DNA of 44,319 nt from Deltaproteobacteria bacterium (lineage in GTDB: Bacteria; Desulfobacterota; Desulfobaccia; Desulfobaccales; 0-14-0-80-60-11): NCBI GenBank assembly GCA_016875015.1, contig VGSJ01000017.1, positions 1 to 44,319 of the forward strand, in the 5' to 3' direction. The notes below the pieces were generated by a model that was given only the letters and a program-made list of their open reading frames with translations, did no database searches and had not been told where the DNA came from. The position numbers were made by a program, and so were the translations under genes. Shown piece after piece: positions 1 to 8,666 of this stretch (position 1 is its first letter; each line of letters opens with the position of its first letter).

Positions 1-328
1 ATTGCCATTAATCAAGTTATTAATTATAATTACATGGGTACATATCTTAAGCTCAAAAACCAATTTATTTTTTAATTATCAATATGTTAACCTCAATTTT
101 GCCCAGAAAAAGTGTGGAACTTCCGTTAAAATAAGCCTGAATAGCCTCTGATCATGCCGGACAATAAAAGATATCCATAAATTCCCGATGTAGTCGGCAT
201 ACCCACAGGGGCCTGGTGGGCGGGAGATTTTCCAGGGTCCACCGGGGAAAAACCGGAACCCCGGGAGAGGTTAGATCTCAAAAATTAATTGGGGGCAGCC
301 CCCCTTATCCGGGAGGATAATCCCGGGC
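1..328. other. AT-rich intergenic left edge
   Basis: I see no gene in this stretch. The first 150 bases are AT-rich. Positions 200-280 are GC-rich with short C/G runs. The only interpretable structure is the terminator-like hairpin at its right end, which serves the response-regulator gene reading leftwards. Confidence 0.5.
280..305 (-). terminator. Probable rho-independent terminator of the regulator operon
   Basis: Read on the minus strand, a GGGGGC-TG-CCCCC type hairpin is followed by an A/T stretch ending in a short T run. It lies just past the stop codon of the NarL-type regulator at 329, where the two-gene kinase/regulator transcript should end. Confidence 0.5.
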
Positions 329-982
329 TCAGGCCTCCAGAGAGGTCAAGCCTTCCCGGATGGCATACTTGGTGAGTTCCGCCACGCTCCGCAGATTCAA
401 TTTTTGCATGACCTGCTGGCGATGGCTCTCCACGGTCTTGACGCTCACATGGAGTTGGTCGGCGATTTTGGCGGTGGACTGGCCTTCGGACATGAGTTGG
501 AGGACTTCCCGTTCCCGGGAGGTCAGAATCCCGAAAGCCGAAACCTCATTCAAGGGGGTCCCCATCTTGCAGTCCTTCACCAAAATATCGGTGACTCCGG
601 GGCTGAGATAGGTCTTGTGGGCCAGCACCACCCGGATGGCCCGGGTCAGTTCCTCGAAGGCGCAATCCTTCAAGAGATAGCCCGAAGCCCCGGCCTTCAA
701 CATATTCACCACAAATCGGCGGTCGGCATACATGGACAGGGCGATCACCTTGATGCCTGGAAACTCGGCAACGATCTGGCGCGTGGCCTCGATGCCGTTG
801 AGATCAGGCATGGCGACATCCATAATGATCACCCCAGGATTCAACTCCCGGGCCAACCGCACCGTGGTCCGCCCATCCTCAGCCTCGGCCACCACTTTCA
901 GGTCGGACTCCTTCTCCAGCAAAAAGCGGAGTCCCTGACGGACAATCTGGTGATCATCGGCGATCAGAATTTTTACGGCCAT
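329..982 (-). CDS. NarL/FixJ-family response regulator (REC + LuxR HTH)
   Basis: This is a two-domain transcription factor of 217 residues, the usual NarL length. The receiver domain (about 1-120) has the acidic pair D9-D10, phospho-acceptor D55 (in IIMDVAMPD) and the conserved Lys in YLLKD. The LuxR-type helix-turn-helix (about 150-205) contains LTSREREVLQLMSEG and VKTVESHR. A GGGGGA ribosome-binding site precedes the ATG. It starts 21 bases after the histidine-kinase gene ends, so the two form an operon and a cognate pair. Its receiver domain is very similar to the one fused to the kinase next door. Its targets are not visible here; the neighbouring pilus genes are an obvious candidate, but that is inference. 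Confidence 0.93.
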   Translation of the reverse strand: MAVKILIADDHQIVRQGLRFLLEKESDLKVVAEAEDGRTTVRLARELNPGVIIMDVAMPDLNGIEATRQIVAEFPGIKVIALSMYADRRFVVNMLKAGASGYLLKDCAFEELTRAIRVVLAHKTYLSPGVTDILVKDCKMGTPLNEVSAFGILTSREREVLQLMSEGQSTAKIADQLHVSVKTVESHRQQVMQKLNLRSVAELTKYAIREGLTSLEA

Positions 983-1003
983 CTGTTTCCCCCTGTCCTC
1001 GGT

Positions 1004-2473
1004 TTAATATTTCAAGGGTACCTGCAAGGTGACCCTGGTTCCCCAGCCCGGTTCAGATACCACTTCCAGGCGACCGCCCAAATACCTCAACCGCTCTCCG
1101 ATGCTAAAGAAGCCAAACCCAAAGGGGCCATTGGCGGCGTCGGCGGAAATCCCCATTCCCAGCCCGTCGTCTTCTATCTTGACCTGCAGGGCGGCATCCT
1201 CTCGGGCAATGAAGACCCGGATATTCTTAGCACTGGCATGTTTGACCACATTACCCAGTAATTCCCGCACGGTCTGGAAAAGGATGACGCGGATCTCATC
1301 ATCCATGGGCTTGGCCGACCGATCCGCCTGGACTTTGACGGTAATGCCTTGTTGCTTCTGAATCAATTCGGCCAACCACTCCACCGCGGCTTCAAAGCCG
1401 AGATCATAGAGGATGGGCGGGCTCAGCTCAAAGGTCAATGACCTGGTGTATTGAATGGTTTGTTCGATGAGGCGCCGGACTTCATCCATGGGCTCGGCCA
1501 GTTGGGTGGAGGAGGCGGATTCCCGGATGGCCCCCAGCTTGATCTGGGCCAGGGCCAGGATCTGTCCCACGTGGTCATGGAGTTCAGTGGCCAGGCGCCG
1601 TCGTTCCCGCTCTTCCGTCAGGGACAATTCCGAGGCCACGGACCGGAGTTGTTCCTGGTAAGTCCGGATGGCTTTTTCGGCCTGTTTCGGTTCCGTGATA
1701 TCTTCGATCATGCAGATGGCAAGGTGGTCCTCGACCTTGACGCCGCGGATCAGGGAGACGTTCAGGCGGCCCCAGGCCGTTCGGCCATCTTTGCGGATAT
1801 ATTTTTTTTCTACTTGATAAGAGTCTTGGTGCCCTTGCACCAATTCCCGGAAGAGCGCCATGCACCGGGAAGCATCGTCCGGCAAGATGAAAACGGTGAA
1901 CACCTGGTTGACGATCTCTGTCAGACTATATCCCAGCATCTGTTGCAAGGCAGGATTGCATTCGCCGATGCGCCCATCTTTATCCACCAAGGCAATACCC
2001 ATGGTCGTTGCTTCGAAAATCGTGCGAAAGCGCGCCTCACTGTGGCGCAACGCCTCGATATAATCCTGGGCCACGATATCCGAAAGGCCGGGGCTGATGA
2101 AGGTCTTGGGTTCCTGAACGGTACGGATAGCTTTAATCAATTCTTCGAAAGCGCAGTCTTTCAAAAGGTACCCGGAGGCGCCGGCTTTGAGGATATTGAC
2201 CACAAAGCGCCGGTCGGCATAAATGGACAAGGCGATGATTTTAATATGGGGGGATGCAGCCAGGATTTGCCGGATCGCCTCCACGCCTTGAAGTCCGGGC
2301 AGGGCCAGATCCAAGATAACTATGTCTGGGGCCAAGTCCTGCACCTGCCGCAACACCGCCGGTCCGCTGGCGGCTTCTCCCACCACCTCCAGCCCGGTTT
2401 CTTTCTCCAATAAAGCGCGGAGCCCCTGACAGACGATCTGGTACTTATCGGCAAGGAGAATTCTGGTCGTCAT
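1004..2473 (-). CDS. Hybrid REC-PAS-histidine kinase (HisKA_3, NarX-like)
   Basis: This is a soluble sensor kinase of 489 residues from the ATG at 2473. The frame stays open upstream to 2554, but the downstream start matches the start of the receiver domain. Domain order: NarL-type receiver (about 1-125), linker, PAS (about 145-265), HisKA_3 dimerisation domain with the phospho-accepting His in TELHDHVGQ (near residue 300), and a C-terminal HATPase with DDGLGMG and a G-rich lid. No membrane segments are visible, so it should sense an intracellular signal through PAS. An N-terminal receiver on a HisKA_3 kinase is unusual. It closely resembles the receiver of the downstream regulator, which suggests gene duplication and fusion. 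The phospho-acceptor Asp (D55) is kept, but the second residue of the acidic pair is Lys (ADK instead of ADD), so phosphorylation chemistry may be altered. Confidence 0.88.
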   Translation of the reverse strand: MTTRILLADKYQIVCQGLRALLEKETGLEVVGEAASGPAVLRQVQDLAPDIVILDLALPGLQGVEAIRQILAASPHIKIIALSIYADRRFVVNILKAGASGYLLKDCAFEELIKAIRTVQEPKTFISPGLSDIVAQDYIEALRHSEARFRTIFEATTMGIALVDKDGRIGECNPALQQMLGYSLTEIVNQVFTVFILPDDASRCMALFRELVQGHQDSYQVEKKYIRKDGRTAWGRLNVSLIRGVKVEDHLAICMIEDITEPKQAEKAIRTYQEQLRSVASELSLTEERERRRLATELHDHVGQILALAQIKLGAIRESASSTQLAEPMDEVRRLIEQTIQYTRSLTFELSPPILYDLGFEAAVEWLAELIQKQQGITVKVQADRSAKPMDDEIRVILFQTVRELLGNVVKHASAKNIRVFIAREDAALQVKIEDDGLGMGISADAANGPFGFGFFSIGERLRYLGGRLEVVSEPGWGTRVTLQVPLKY

Positions 2474-2665
2474 GGTCAGTTCCCGCGCATTCTCCCTGTC
2501 GATGGTGATAAAATTCACCATGTAATATTTAGCAACAATCAATAGTAACGTCAAACAATTTTATGATCGATCCTCTTCTCTAATCAGGGCTGAGTGTTAA
2601 CCTATTTCCCGTCTGAAACCGGTTTGTCGGGCTGGACTGGCCGGCCAGCCCCTAGAGCCGCGGCT
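2474..2665. other. Short intergenic stretch between kinase and 174-bp element
   Basis: This holds the kinase leader and no recognisable gene. The AT-rich first half (2500-2590) probably carries the kinase promoter. I could not fix its -10 and -35 boxes. Confidence 0.4.
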
Positions 2666-2839
2666 TATAGCGTTTGCCATAAATTCCTTCCAGTTGGCGG
2701 TTCTTAAATCCCCCTAAATCCCCCTTTGCCAAAGGGGGACTTTAATAGTTATTCTTTATAGTTACCCCCTTTTCTAAAGGGGGGTTAGGGGGGATTAGAA
2801 TGATTCTGCTATCGGAAAATACTTTTGGCATTCGCTATA
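2666..2839. mobile_element. 174-bp MITE-like element, copy 1
   Basis: The element is bounded by inverted ends TATAGCGTTTGCCA and TGGCATTCGCTATA (two mismatches). Its interior is built from complementary runs of the AAATCCCCCTAA / TTAGGGGGGATT type that would fold into long hairpins. It has no coding capacity. An inverted copy of exactly the same length lies at 14746-14919. The outer 26 bases of this copy's left end are identical to the complement of the other copy's right end. This is the structure of a non-autonomous miniature transposable element. It sits just after tadC and supplies the stop codon of the truncated TPR reading frame. Confidence 0.75.
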
Positions 2840-2928
2840 TATGCCTGCAGGGCTTCGGCCGCGCCCAGATTGCCGGGGTCCAGGCGATGGGCTTCTGCAC
2901 GGATAACGCCTCCCGAATCATGCCTCAT
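2809..2928 (-). pseudogene. Truncated TPR-like (tadD-like) remnant
   Basis: A 39-codon frame begins 16 bases after the tadC stop, behind an AGGAAGA ribosome-binding-like motif. Residues 8-30 (VIRAEAHRLDPGNLGAAEAL) match the helical period and the LDPGN turn of a tetratricopeptide repeat. TadD, a TPR lipoprotein, is a standard neighbour of tadC in Flp/Tad loci. The last ten codons come from the terminal inverted repeat of the 174-bp element, which also provides the stop. I read this as a tadD-like gene destroyed by or adjoining that element. It could instead be a short accidental frame. Confidence 0.5.
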
Positions 2929-2943
2929 CTGGTTCTTCCTGGG

Positions 2944-3876
2944 TTAGGGACCGGCAAAAAAGGAGGATTTGGACATCTGGATGGCGGCGGGCCCCAGTAC
3001 CACCACAAAAATGGCGGGAAAAATGAACATGAGCAGGGGAAACAAGATCTTCACCGGCATTTTGGCGGCCTTTTCTTCAGCCCGCTGGGCCCGCTGGACC
3101 CGGAGAAAAGCCGCGTGAGTCCGGAGAGATTGGACGATACTGGCGCCCATTCTATCCGATTGGATCATCAGGCCCACCAGGGCTTTAACATTCTGCACCC
3201 CGGTACGCTCCCCCAAACTCTTGAGCGCCACCTCGCGGCTGATCCCGGTTCTCAACTCGGCGTTGGTAAGCTGCAATTCTCTATACAGATCCGTGGAAAT
3301 GCTCTTAACTTCATCCGACACCCGATTGATGGAGGCCTGCAGAGACAACCCTGCCTCCATGCAGACAATGAGCAGGTCCAAAACATCCGGGAGGGCTTTA
3401 TCAATGCGATCCTGACGACGGCGGGTGACAAATCTCAGCAAATAGGGAACAACATAAAATCCTGATGCGGCTAACATGAAACAAACCAGGAGATTCCCCC
3501 GGTTCATAACTCCGTGCATCACATTGGCCAACAGGTAAAACAGCGGCAGCAGCAGAGCTAACAAAAACCGGAGACCGAAATAAATGGCCGTTCCCTTGGG
3601 ATGGCGAAACCCCGCCTGGATCAAGGACTGGCGAAGATTGGAATCGTCCTCTTTGTCATCTTTGGCAAAATTTCCCAGAGAGGATATCCATTCCAAAAAT
3701 TGCTTTTTAAAGCTATTGACTTCTCCCCGGTACATCAACGGCACCGAATCAGTGGAGGCGTTTTTGAAGCGGTCCCGCACCATCTTCCGATTATTGTAGT
3801 AACTGAGGGCGCCGTAAGTGAGGAAAGCGACTGTGGCGAAAGAGGTCATGGCTATGACCCATAAAGTGACCGTCAT
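2944..3876 (-). CDS. tadC: TadC, Flp pilus inner-membrane platform protein
   Basis: This is a 310-residue T2SSF-domain membrane protein, one of the two GspF-like platform subunits that couple the TadA motor to pilin assembly. An N-terminal membrane segment (about 5-27) is followed by a hydrophobic pair around 95-140, the T2SSF domain (about 160-280, with DLLIVCMEAGLSLQASI) and a C-terminal membrane segment near 275-295. The start is set by GGAGGAG just before the ATG. It follows tadB after an 11-base gap. TadB and TadC arise from the same ancestor and normally act as a pair, as here. Confidence 0.92.
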   Translation of the reverse strand: MTVTLWVIAMTSFATVAFLTYGALSYYNNRKMVRDRFKNASTDSVPLMYRGEVNSFKKQFLEWISSLGNFAKDDKEDDSNLRQSLIQAGFRHPKGTAIYFGLRFLLALLLPLFYLLANVMHGVMNRGNLLVCFMLAASGFYVVPYLLRFVTRRRQDRIDKALPDVLDLLIVCMEAGLSLQASINRVSDEVKSISTDLYRELQLTNAELRTGISREVALKSLGERTGVQNVKALVGLMIQSDRMGASIVQSLRTHAAFLRVQRAQRAEEKAAKMPVKILFPLLMFIFPAIFVVVLGPAAIQMSKSSFFAGP

Positions 3877-3887
3877 CCGCTCCTCCT

Positions 3888-4892
3888 TTAGACCTTGATG
3901 GTTATCATTCTTTTCATGACAAAGATGCCGAAGCCGCTACTGATCAGCGCGCCCGTTAATAATTTTACCCCTACAGGGTCCCGGAACAAAACCAAGACAT
4001 ACTCCCGGTTGAGGGCATAAAGAGCGAGGAAGGTGACCACCGGCAAGAGGCTCAGGATCAACGCGGAGAAACGTCCTTCGGCGGTGAGGCCCTGGACCTT
4101 CCCCTTCAAGGTGAGCCGGTCGCGGATGATGACTCCAATATTGTCAAGAATTTCCGACAGGTTGCCCCCGGTCTCCGCCTGGATGATTACCGCGGTGACG
4201 AAATAGCGCAGATCCTGACTGGCCACCCGTTCACCCATGCGCCGGAAAGCCTGCGGCATGCTCAACCCCAGCTTCTGCTCTTCAAAGGTGATCCGCATCT
4301 CGGTCCCGAGCGGCGCGGGGATCTCCTGGCTCACCAGGTCCAAGGTTCCCGGCAAGGTGTGGCCGGCCCGGAGAGACCTGGACAGCATCTCCATGGCTTC
4401 GGGCATGTAGCGCTCGATCTTGAGGGTCTTCCGCCTCCGCTTCCACCGCAGGAGCATGAGGGGAAACACCCCCAGGAGGAAAGATAAACCCAGGGACCAG
4501 GTCCACACTCCCAACAGGTACCCGATCATAAAACCCAACCCGGCCAGGAGGATGGTTATACAGATAAAGGTGTTCGGGGCCAGGTAGATATCCGCCTGGA
4601 GCAATTGGCGTTGGAGATTATCCACCTTCCCCCAGCCAAAATAGCGCTCCGCCAGGTTCAAGACCCAGCTCTCCTTGGTCTCCTGGAAGGCCTTGAAAAT
4701 TTGGGCCCGAACCTCTTGTTCCCGTTTATTCCCCCGCAGGCGCTGATTGATCAGGCGTCGCTTGCGGATGGGTTCCACCAGGCCATAATTAATCCCGGTA
4801 ATTAAAAGACACACCCCCAGAAATAAACCCAGCAGTCCCAGGGCATACTGGAATTCCATCCCAGCCATGTTGAAGTTTTTCAGTATATCCAT
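3888..4892 (-). CDS. tadB: TadB, Flp pilus inner-membrane platform protein
   Basis: This is a 334-residue T2SSF-family protein and the first of the tadB-tadC pair. Membrane segments lie near residues 15-35, 100-150 (a long hydrophobic stretch around FICITILLAGLGFMIGY) and at the C-terminus. The T2SSF core at about 165-290 includes the typical MLSRSLRAGHTLPGTLDLV and QAETGGNLSEILDN motifs. It lies 30 bases after tadA in the same direction. It forms the inner-membrane base on which the TadA ATPase drives Flp subunit extrusion. Confidence 0.93.
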   Translation of the reverse strand: MDILKNFNMAGMEFQYALGLLGLFLGVCLLITGINYGLVEPIRKRRLINQRLRGNKREQEVRAQIFKAFQETKESWVLNLAERYFGWGKVDNLQRQLLQADIYLAPNTFICITILLAGLGFMIGYLLGVWTWSLGLSFLLGVFPLMLLRWKRRRKTLKIERYMPEAMEMLSRSLRAGHTLPGTLDLVSQEIPAPLGTEMRITFEEQKLGLSMPQAFRRMGERVASQDLRYFVTAVIIQAETGGNLSEILDNIGVIIRDRLTLKGKVQGLTAEGRFSALILSLLPVVTFLALYALNREYVLVLFRDPVGVKLLTGALISSGFGIFVMKRMITIKV

Positions 4893-4922
4893 GCTCCCCG
4901 TCTCCTCGCGGGTACGATGGCG

Positions 4923-6326
4923 TTAGAGGCGCCCCTGAGGTCGCTGCGGCGGCACAAAAATGCCTTCCGGCAGGGGCGCTCCAAAGAGCCGGCAGCGCTC
5001 GACGAAGCGGGGCCGCACCCCGGTGGGGACAAAGCGCCCCAAAACCTGGCCGTGCTCATCTATCCCCTGCCGCTCATACACGAAAATATCTTGCATGCTG
5101 ATGATGCCGCTTTCCATGCCGGTGACTTCCGCCAGGGCCACCATGCGTCTGACTCCATCACTGTGCCGTACTAATTGGATGATCACATCTAAAGACGAAC
5201 TGATCATCTGGCGCATGGCCTTCTCCTGGATGGTGATGCCGGAGAGGGAAATCATGGTCTCCAGGCGCAGGAGCGCATCCCGGGCGGCGTTGGCATGGAC
5301 GGTGGTCATGGAGCCTTCATGACCGGTATTCATGGCCGTGAGCATGTCAATGACCTCGGCGCCCCGGACCTCGCCCACGATGACCCGGTCCGGCCTCATC
5401 CTCAAGCAGTTCTTCACCAATTCTCTCTGGGTGACCTCGCCTTTGCCTTCGATGTTGGCCGGGCGGGTTTCCAGCCGGCATACGTGCTCCTGTTGCAGTT
5501 GCAGTTCGGCCGAATCTTCGATGGTGATGATGCGCTCCGTGGGGGGGATAAAACCTGAAAGGATGTTGAGCAGGGTGGTTTTCCCGGCGCCAGTCCCTCC
5601 GGAGATAAGCACGTTCAATTTGCTCACCGCGATGGCCTTGAGGGTTTCGCCGATCTCCGCGGTAATGCTGCCTTTTTCGATTAAATCCTCCAGGCTGGGG
5701 CGTTGGACGGAAAACCGGCGGATGCACAGCATGGGGCCATCTAAGGTCAGAGGGGGAATGATGGCGTTGACCCGGGAGCCATCCGGCAACCGGGCGTCAA
5801 CCATGGGGACGGATTCATCTATCCGCCGGCCCACATTGCTCACTATCTTGTTGATAATTTTTAGGAGATGTTCGTTATCCTGAAACCGCACCTCCGACAG
5901 TTCCAGGCGGCCTTTCCGCTCGACGTACACCTGATTGTAGCGGTTGACCAGAATGTCTGAGATGGCAGGATCCAGCAGCAGCGGTTCCAGGGGGCCCAAT
6001 CCCAGGATTTCGAATTCCATCTCCCGGGCCAGCCGCGCCCTCTCCCTCATATTCAGGGGTTCTTTCTCTTCTTCCAGCAGCACACTGATGGCCTGCCGGA
6101 TTTCTTTGGCCCTCAGTTTCTCATCCAGTTCCTCCAACTGACTGAGGTCCAAGCGCTCCAGCAGGCAATGGTGCACCCGTCTCTTGACTTCATAGAGGCG
6201 GGTTTCCCGACCTTCATCTTGCCGGGTTGGCGCCTCCGCCACCGCCAGTGCCTGGGGTTGCTTGGGGACAGGTTTAAGCCCCTTCGAGTTTTTGCTTATT
6301 TTTTTATTGTATTCCAGCCAGCCCAT
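4923..6326 (-). CDS. tadA: TadA/CpaF secretion ATPase
   Basis: This is the hexameric motor ATPase of the Flp/Tad pilus (467 residues, VirB11/PulE superfamily). Visible signatures are Walker A GGTGAGKTT (about residue 245), the Asp box ITIEDSAELQL, the Walker B-region VGEVRGAEVIDML and the His-box region GHEGSMTTVHANAARDAL. The N-terminal domain includes ILVNRYNQVYVERKGRL. The C-terminus is slightly extended with Pro-Gln-rich residues. The ATG at 6326 has AGGA upstream. It lies between tadZ (13-base gap) and tadB. Confidence 0.96.
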   Translation of the reverse strand: MGWLEYNKKISKNSKGLKPVPKQPQALAVAEAPTRQDEGRETRLYEVKRRVHHCLLERLDLSQLEELDEKLRAKEIRQAISVLLEEEKEPLNMRERARLAREMEFEILGLGPLEPLLLDPAISDILVNRYNQVYVERKGRLELSEVRFQDNEHLLKIINKIVSNVGRRIDESVPMVDARLPDGSRVNAIIPPLTLDGPMLCIRRFSVQRPSLEDLIEKGSITAEIGETLKAIAVSKLNVLISGGTGAGKTTLLNILSGFIPPTERIITIEDSAELQLQQEHVCRLETRPANIEGKGEVTQRELVKNCLRMRPDRVIVGEVRGAEVIDMLTAMNTGHEGSMTTVHANAARDALLRLETMISLSGITIQEKAMRQMISSSLDVIIQLVRHSDGVRRMVALAEVTGMESGIISMQDIFVYERQGIDEHGQVLGRFVPTGVRPRFVERCRLFGAPLPEGIFVPPQRPQGRL

Positions 6327-6339
6327 TTACTCGGTCCTT

Positions 6340-7533
6340 TTAAAATAGCCAGAATTTCTTTTTGGGTGCGGCGGCGCCGTCAGACTCGCTTTCCTTATCG
6401 CCGATTTCCTGGACAACCCGGGCCGCCAGTTCTTTGATGCCGCGACAAAGTTTGGAGCGCGGCGCGGCGCTCATCAGGGGGGTTCCTTGGTTCAGGCATT
6501 GCATCATGGCCGGATAGTCGCTGGGCAACGTCGCGAAGGTAGGGTGTTGCAGGATATTTTCTATGTCCCGCAACTGTAAACCACTGCTGTTATCATACCG
6601 GTTGACGACGATCTTAATCTTGCGCTTATCCTGGTGCCACTCTATGGTATAGGGCCAAAGTTTTTTCAAGTTTCTGAGGTCAGGAACGGTAAGCCCGGTC
6701 AGCATCAACACCAGGTCGGACTCGGTCAGCACCTTGAGGAAAAGTTCGTCCAGCCAATGACTGAGATCGATCACGATGAAATCGTACATGTTGCGCAGGA
6801 GGACAAAGATCTGCTCCAGGCTCTCCAGATCAATGCTGTCCTGCTCTTTAAAATCCGAGGCCCCGTGCAGGATTGACAGTCTGGCGCCGTAAGGCTGCAT
6901 GATTCTCTGGATGAAAGATTTATCCAGGGTGGCGATATTCTGGATCAAGTCCGCGATGGAATAATTCGATTCCTGGTCCAGGAAGGTTCCTACGTCGGGG
7001 AAAGGCCGCCCCAAGTCCACCAGGGCCACTCGTCCTGGGGTCGATTCCGCCAGAGCCTGAGCCAGGTTGACGGCGACCGTGGTGCTCCCCGCCCCGCCCT
7101 TGTGGCCGGTGACCACGATGATCCGTCCCTCGGGGGTATCCACGGGCATCAGCTGCTTCCTGGCCGTTCGCACCCGGCTTAACGCGCCCTCCAGGTCGCC
7201 TTGGGTCAGGGGCAGGGGTAGGAATTCCCGAATTCCCACTTGCATGGCCCGGATCAAAAAATCCGGCTCACGATTATATGAACAAACCAGGACCTGAGTG
7301 TGGGGCATCTCTTGAGGGAGGTTCTCCAGCCACTCGGGGACCCGACTCTCCCCATTCATTTCCACCAGGACTACATCCGGGGATACACCCTTATGTTGCC
7401 CGACAAAGCTCTGGGGATCAGTGGTCTGGCCCAACAGCTTCAGTTGGGGAAACTTGTCCAGCACCGCCTTGATTTCCTGGCGCTGGACCCCGGTCCCAAA
7501 GAGTAGCGAAATGGTTAGCTGGTCAAGATACAC
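6340..7533 (-). CDS. tadZ: TadZ/CpaE localisation ATPase
   Basis: This 397-residue protein has an N-terminal receiver-like domain (about 1-120, with DVVLVEMNG at the pseudo-acceptor position) followed by a MinD/ParA-type ATPase domain (about 135-390). The deviant Walker A is GHKGGAGSTTVAVNLAQAL. TadZ/CpaE proteins position the pilus machine at the cell pole. The initiation codon is GTG at 7533 behind AGGAG. It is immediately followed by tadA. The second conserved Lys of ParA-type P-loops is replaced (GSTT), as in many TadZ proteins. Confidence 0.9.
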   Translation of the reverse strand: MYLDQLTISLLFGTGVQRQEIKAVLDKFPQLKLLGQTTDPQSFVGQHKGVSPDVVLVEMNGESRVPEWLENLPQEMPHTQVLVCSYNREPDFLIRAMQVGIREFLPLPLTQGDLEGALSRVRTARKQLMPVDTPEGRIIVVTGHKGGAGSTTVAVNLAQALAESTPGRVALVDLGRPFPDVGTFLDQESNYSIADLIQNIATLDKSFIQRIMQPYGARLSILHGASDFKEQDSIDLESLEQIFVLLRNMYDFIVIDLSHWLDELFLKVLTESDLVLMLTGLTVPDLRNLKKLWPYTIEWHQDKRKIKIVVNRYDNSSGLQLRDIENILQHPTFATLPSDYPAMMQCLNQGTPLMSAAPRSKLCRGIKELAARVVQEIGDKESESDGAAAPKKKFWLF

Positions 7534-7542
7534 GCTTCACTC

Positions 7543-8349
7543 CTAAAGCTTGGCGTCGCTCCGGTCCAACCCCTTGATAACCTCTACTACGATCTTCTCT
7601 TCCCGTGTGGGTTGAACGGCAACCTTCTCCTCTTTCATGCCTACCCCGCTGATAAGAGCTGAGGTGGTTATACCCGGGGTTTGGGCGATGGTCTTATTGT
7701 TGCGGTTGCGGAGCGCCAGCCGGATCTTCCCCTGGTTGCTGGCCAGATTGAGCACCTCGGCCTCTTCCGGGGTCAACTCCAGGGTGACGGTATTCACCAC
7801 TATCGGTTTGTTGTCCCCCTTTTGCTCCCAAAGCTGCCCGGTGGTCAGAACCGTAACATTATGCAGGATAGTCTTGGAAAAATGCTCCTCCTTCTTCAGG
7901 GACAGATCCACCAGCACATCCACATGATCCCCGGGGTGAATGAAGCCGGCCACTCCCGCCACTTCGTCCACTTTGACGGTGAGGGCCCGTTTCCCGTCCT
8001 CCAAAATGCCGCTCAACCCGGCGGCAGTCCCCGCCGGGGCCAGCATGGAGAGGAGGACGGGGTTCCCTTGAGGAATGAGCCCCTTGACCACCCGGCCCTC
8101 AATCTCCCGCATGGTGGCGGGGCAATTGGGCGGCACCAAGGAGGGGGGCCAGCTAACGGCCTTCACCGAGCCTCCGGAGAGGGCCGTCCCGGGAGAAATG
8201 TCTGCGGTCGCGATGAAGACTTGCCGGGTTGCCGCGACCGGAACTGTGGTCTTGACGCTGACGTATCGGTGGATGGCAAAGGTGGCCACCAGCCCGGCCA
8301 CCACGGCCGCTACCAGAAAAATGGCGCCTCTCGGCATATTTAATTTCAT
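7543..8349 (-). CDS. cpaB: CpaB/RcpC, Flp pilus assembly protein
   Basis: This 268-residue protein has one N-terminal membrane anchor (about 8-28), a SAF domain (about 40-110, VFIATADISPGTALS) and the CpaB C-terminal domain with VDEVAGVAGFIHPGDHVDVLV. RcpC/CpaB works in the periplasm with the outer-membrane secretin. It stops 9 bases before tadZ begins. Notably, its usual partner, the secretin RcpA/CpaC, is not in this locus, where it would normally be next door. The ATG has only a weak Shine-Dalgarno sequence. Confidence 0.92.
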   Translation of the reverse strand: MKLNMPRGAIFLVAAVVAGLVATFAIHRYVSVKTTVPVAATRQVFIATADISPGTALSGGSVKAVSWPPSLVPPNCPATMREIEGRVVKGLIPQGNPVLLSMLAPAGTAAGLSGILEDGKRALTVKVDEVAGVAGFIHPGDHVDVLVDLSLKKEEHFSKTILHNVTVLTTGQLWEQKGDNKPIVVNTVTLELTPEEAEVLNLASNQGKIRLALRNRNNKTIAQTPGITTSALISGVGMKEEKVAVQPTREEKIVVEVIKGLDRSDAKL

Positions 8350-8666
8350 GACGGTTACTCACATTTCATCAGGGTTGGGGCCGAAAACTTGATGCCGGCC
8401 AGACTCGGGATCAAGCCGCTCGAGAAATCCAGCGGTTGCGAAAATTTCCGCGGGGTGCGCCCTGGTTGAGGGCGGACACGCAGGTCCGCCCCTACATAAA
8501 ATATCCGGTTGATTGCGATTTATATGAAAATATCCCGGTGGGGCGGGCCTCCGTGCCCGCCAGCCAGAGGCGGCCAGGGACGGCCGCCCCACCAACACCA
8601 GCCACTTTTTCATGCTTCGTTGTGTCCGTAAGGAAATGACCGTTGGTATGAGGCGGTCGGCAACCA
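8350..8666. repeat. Gap inside the tad operon holding palindromic repeats
   Basis: There is no credible gene here. Two GC-rich palindromic units lie near 8468-8500 (GGCGGAC...GTCCGCC followed by CCTAC) and 8536-8595 (GGGGCGGGCC...GGCCGCCCC). They belong to the same family as those at 10633-10661 and 12512-12571. They separate tadV from cpaB and would form strong RNA hairpins in the tad transcript. Confidence 0.6.

Noticed and set aside
404-1261. Long plus-strand open frame of 285 codons opposite the kinase/regulator genes
   Set aside because: It spans two clear minus-strand genes, is Gly/His/Gln-rich without domain signatures, and is explained by GC-rich codon mirroring.
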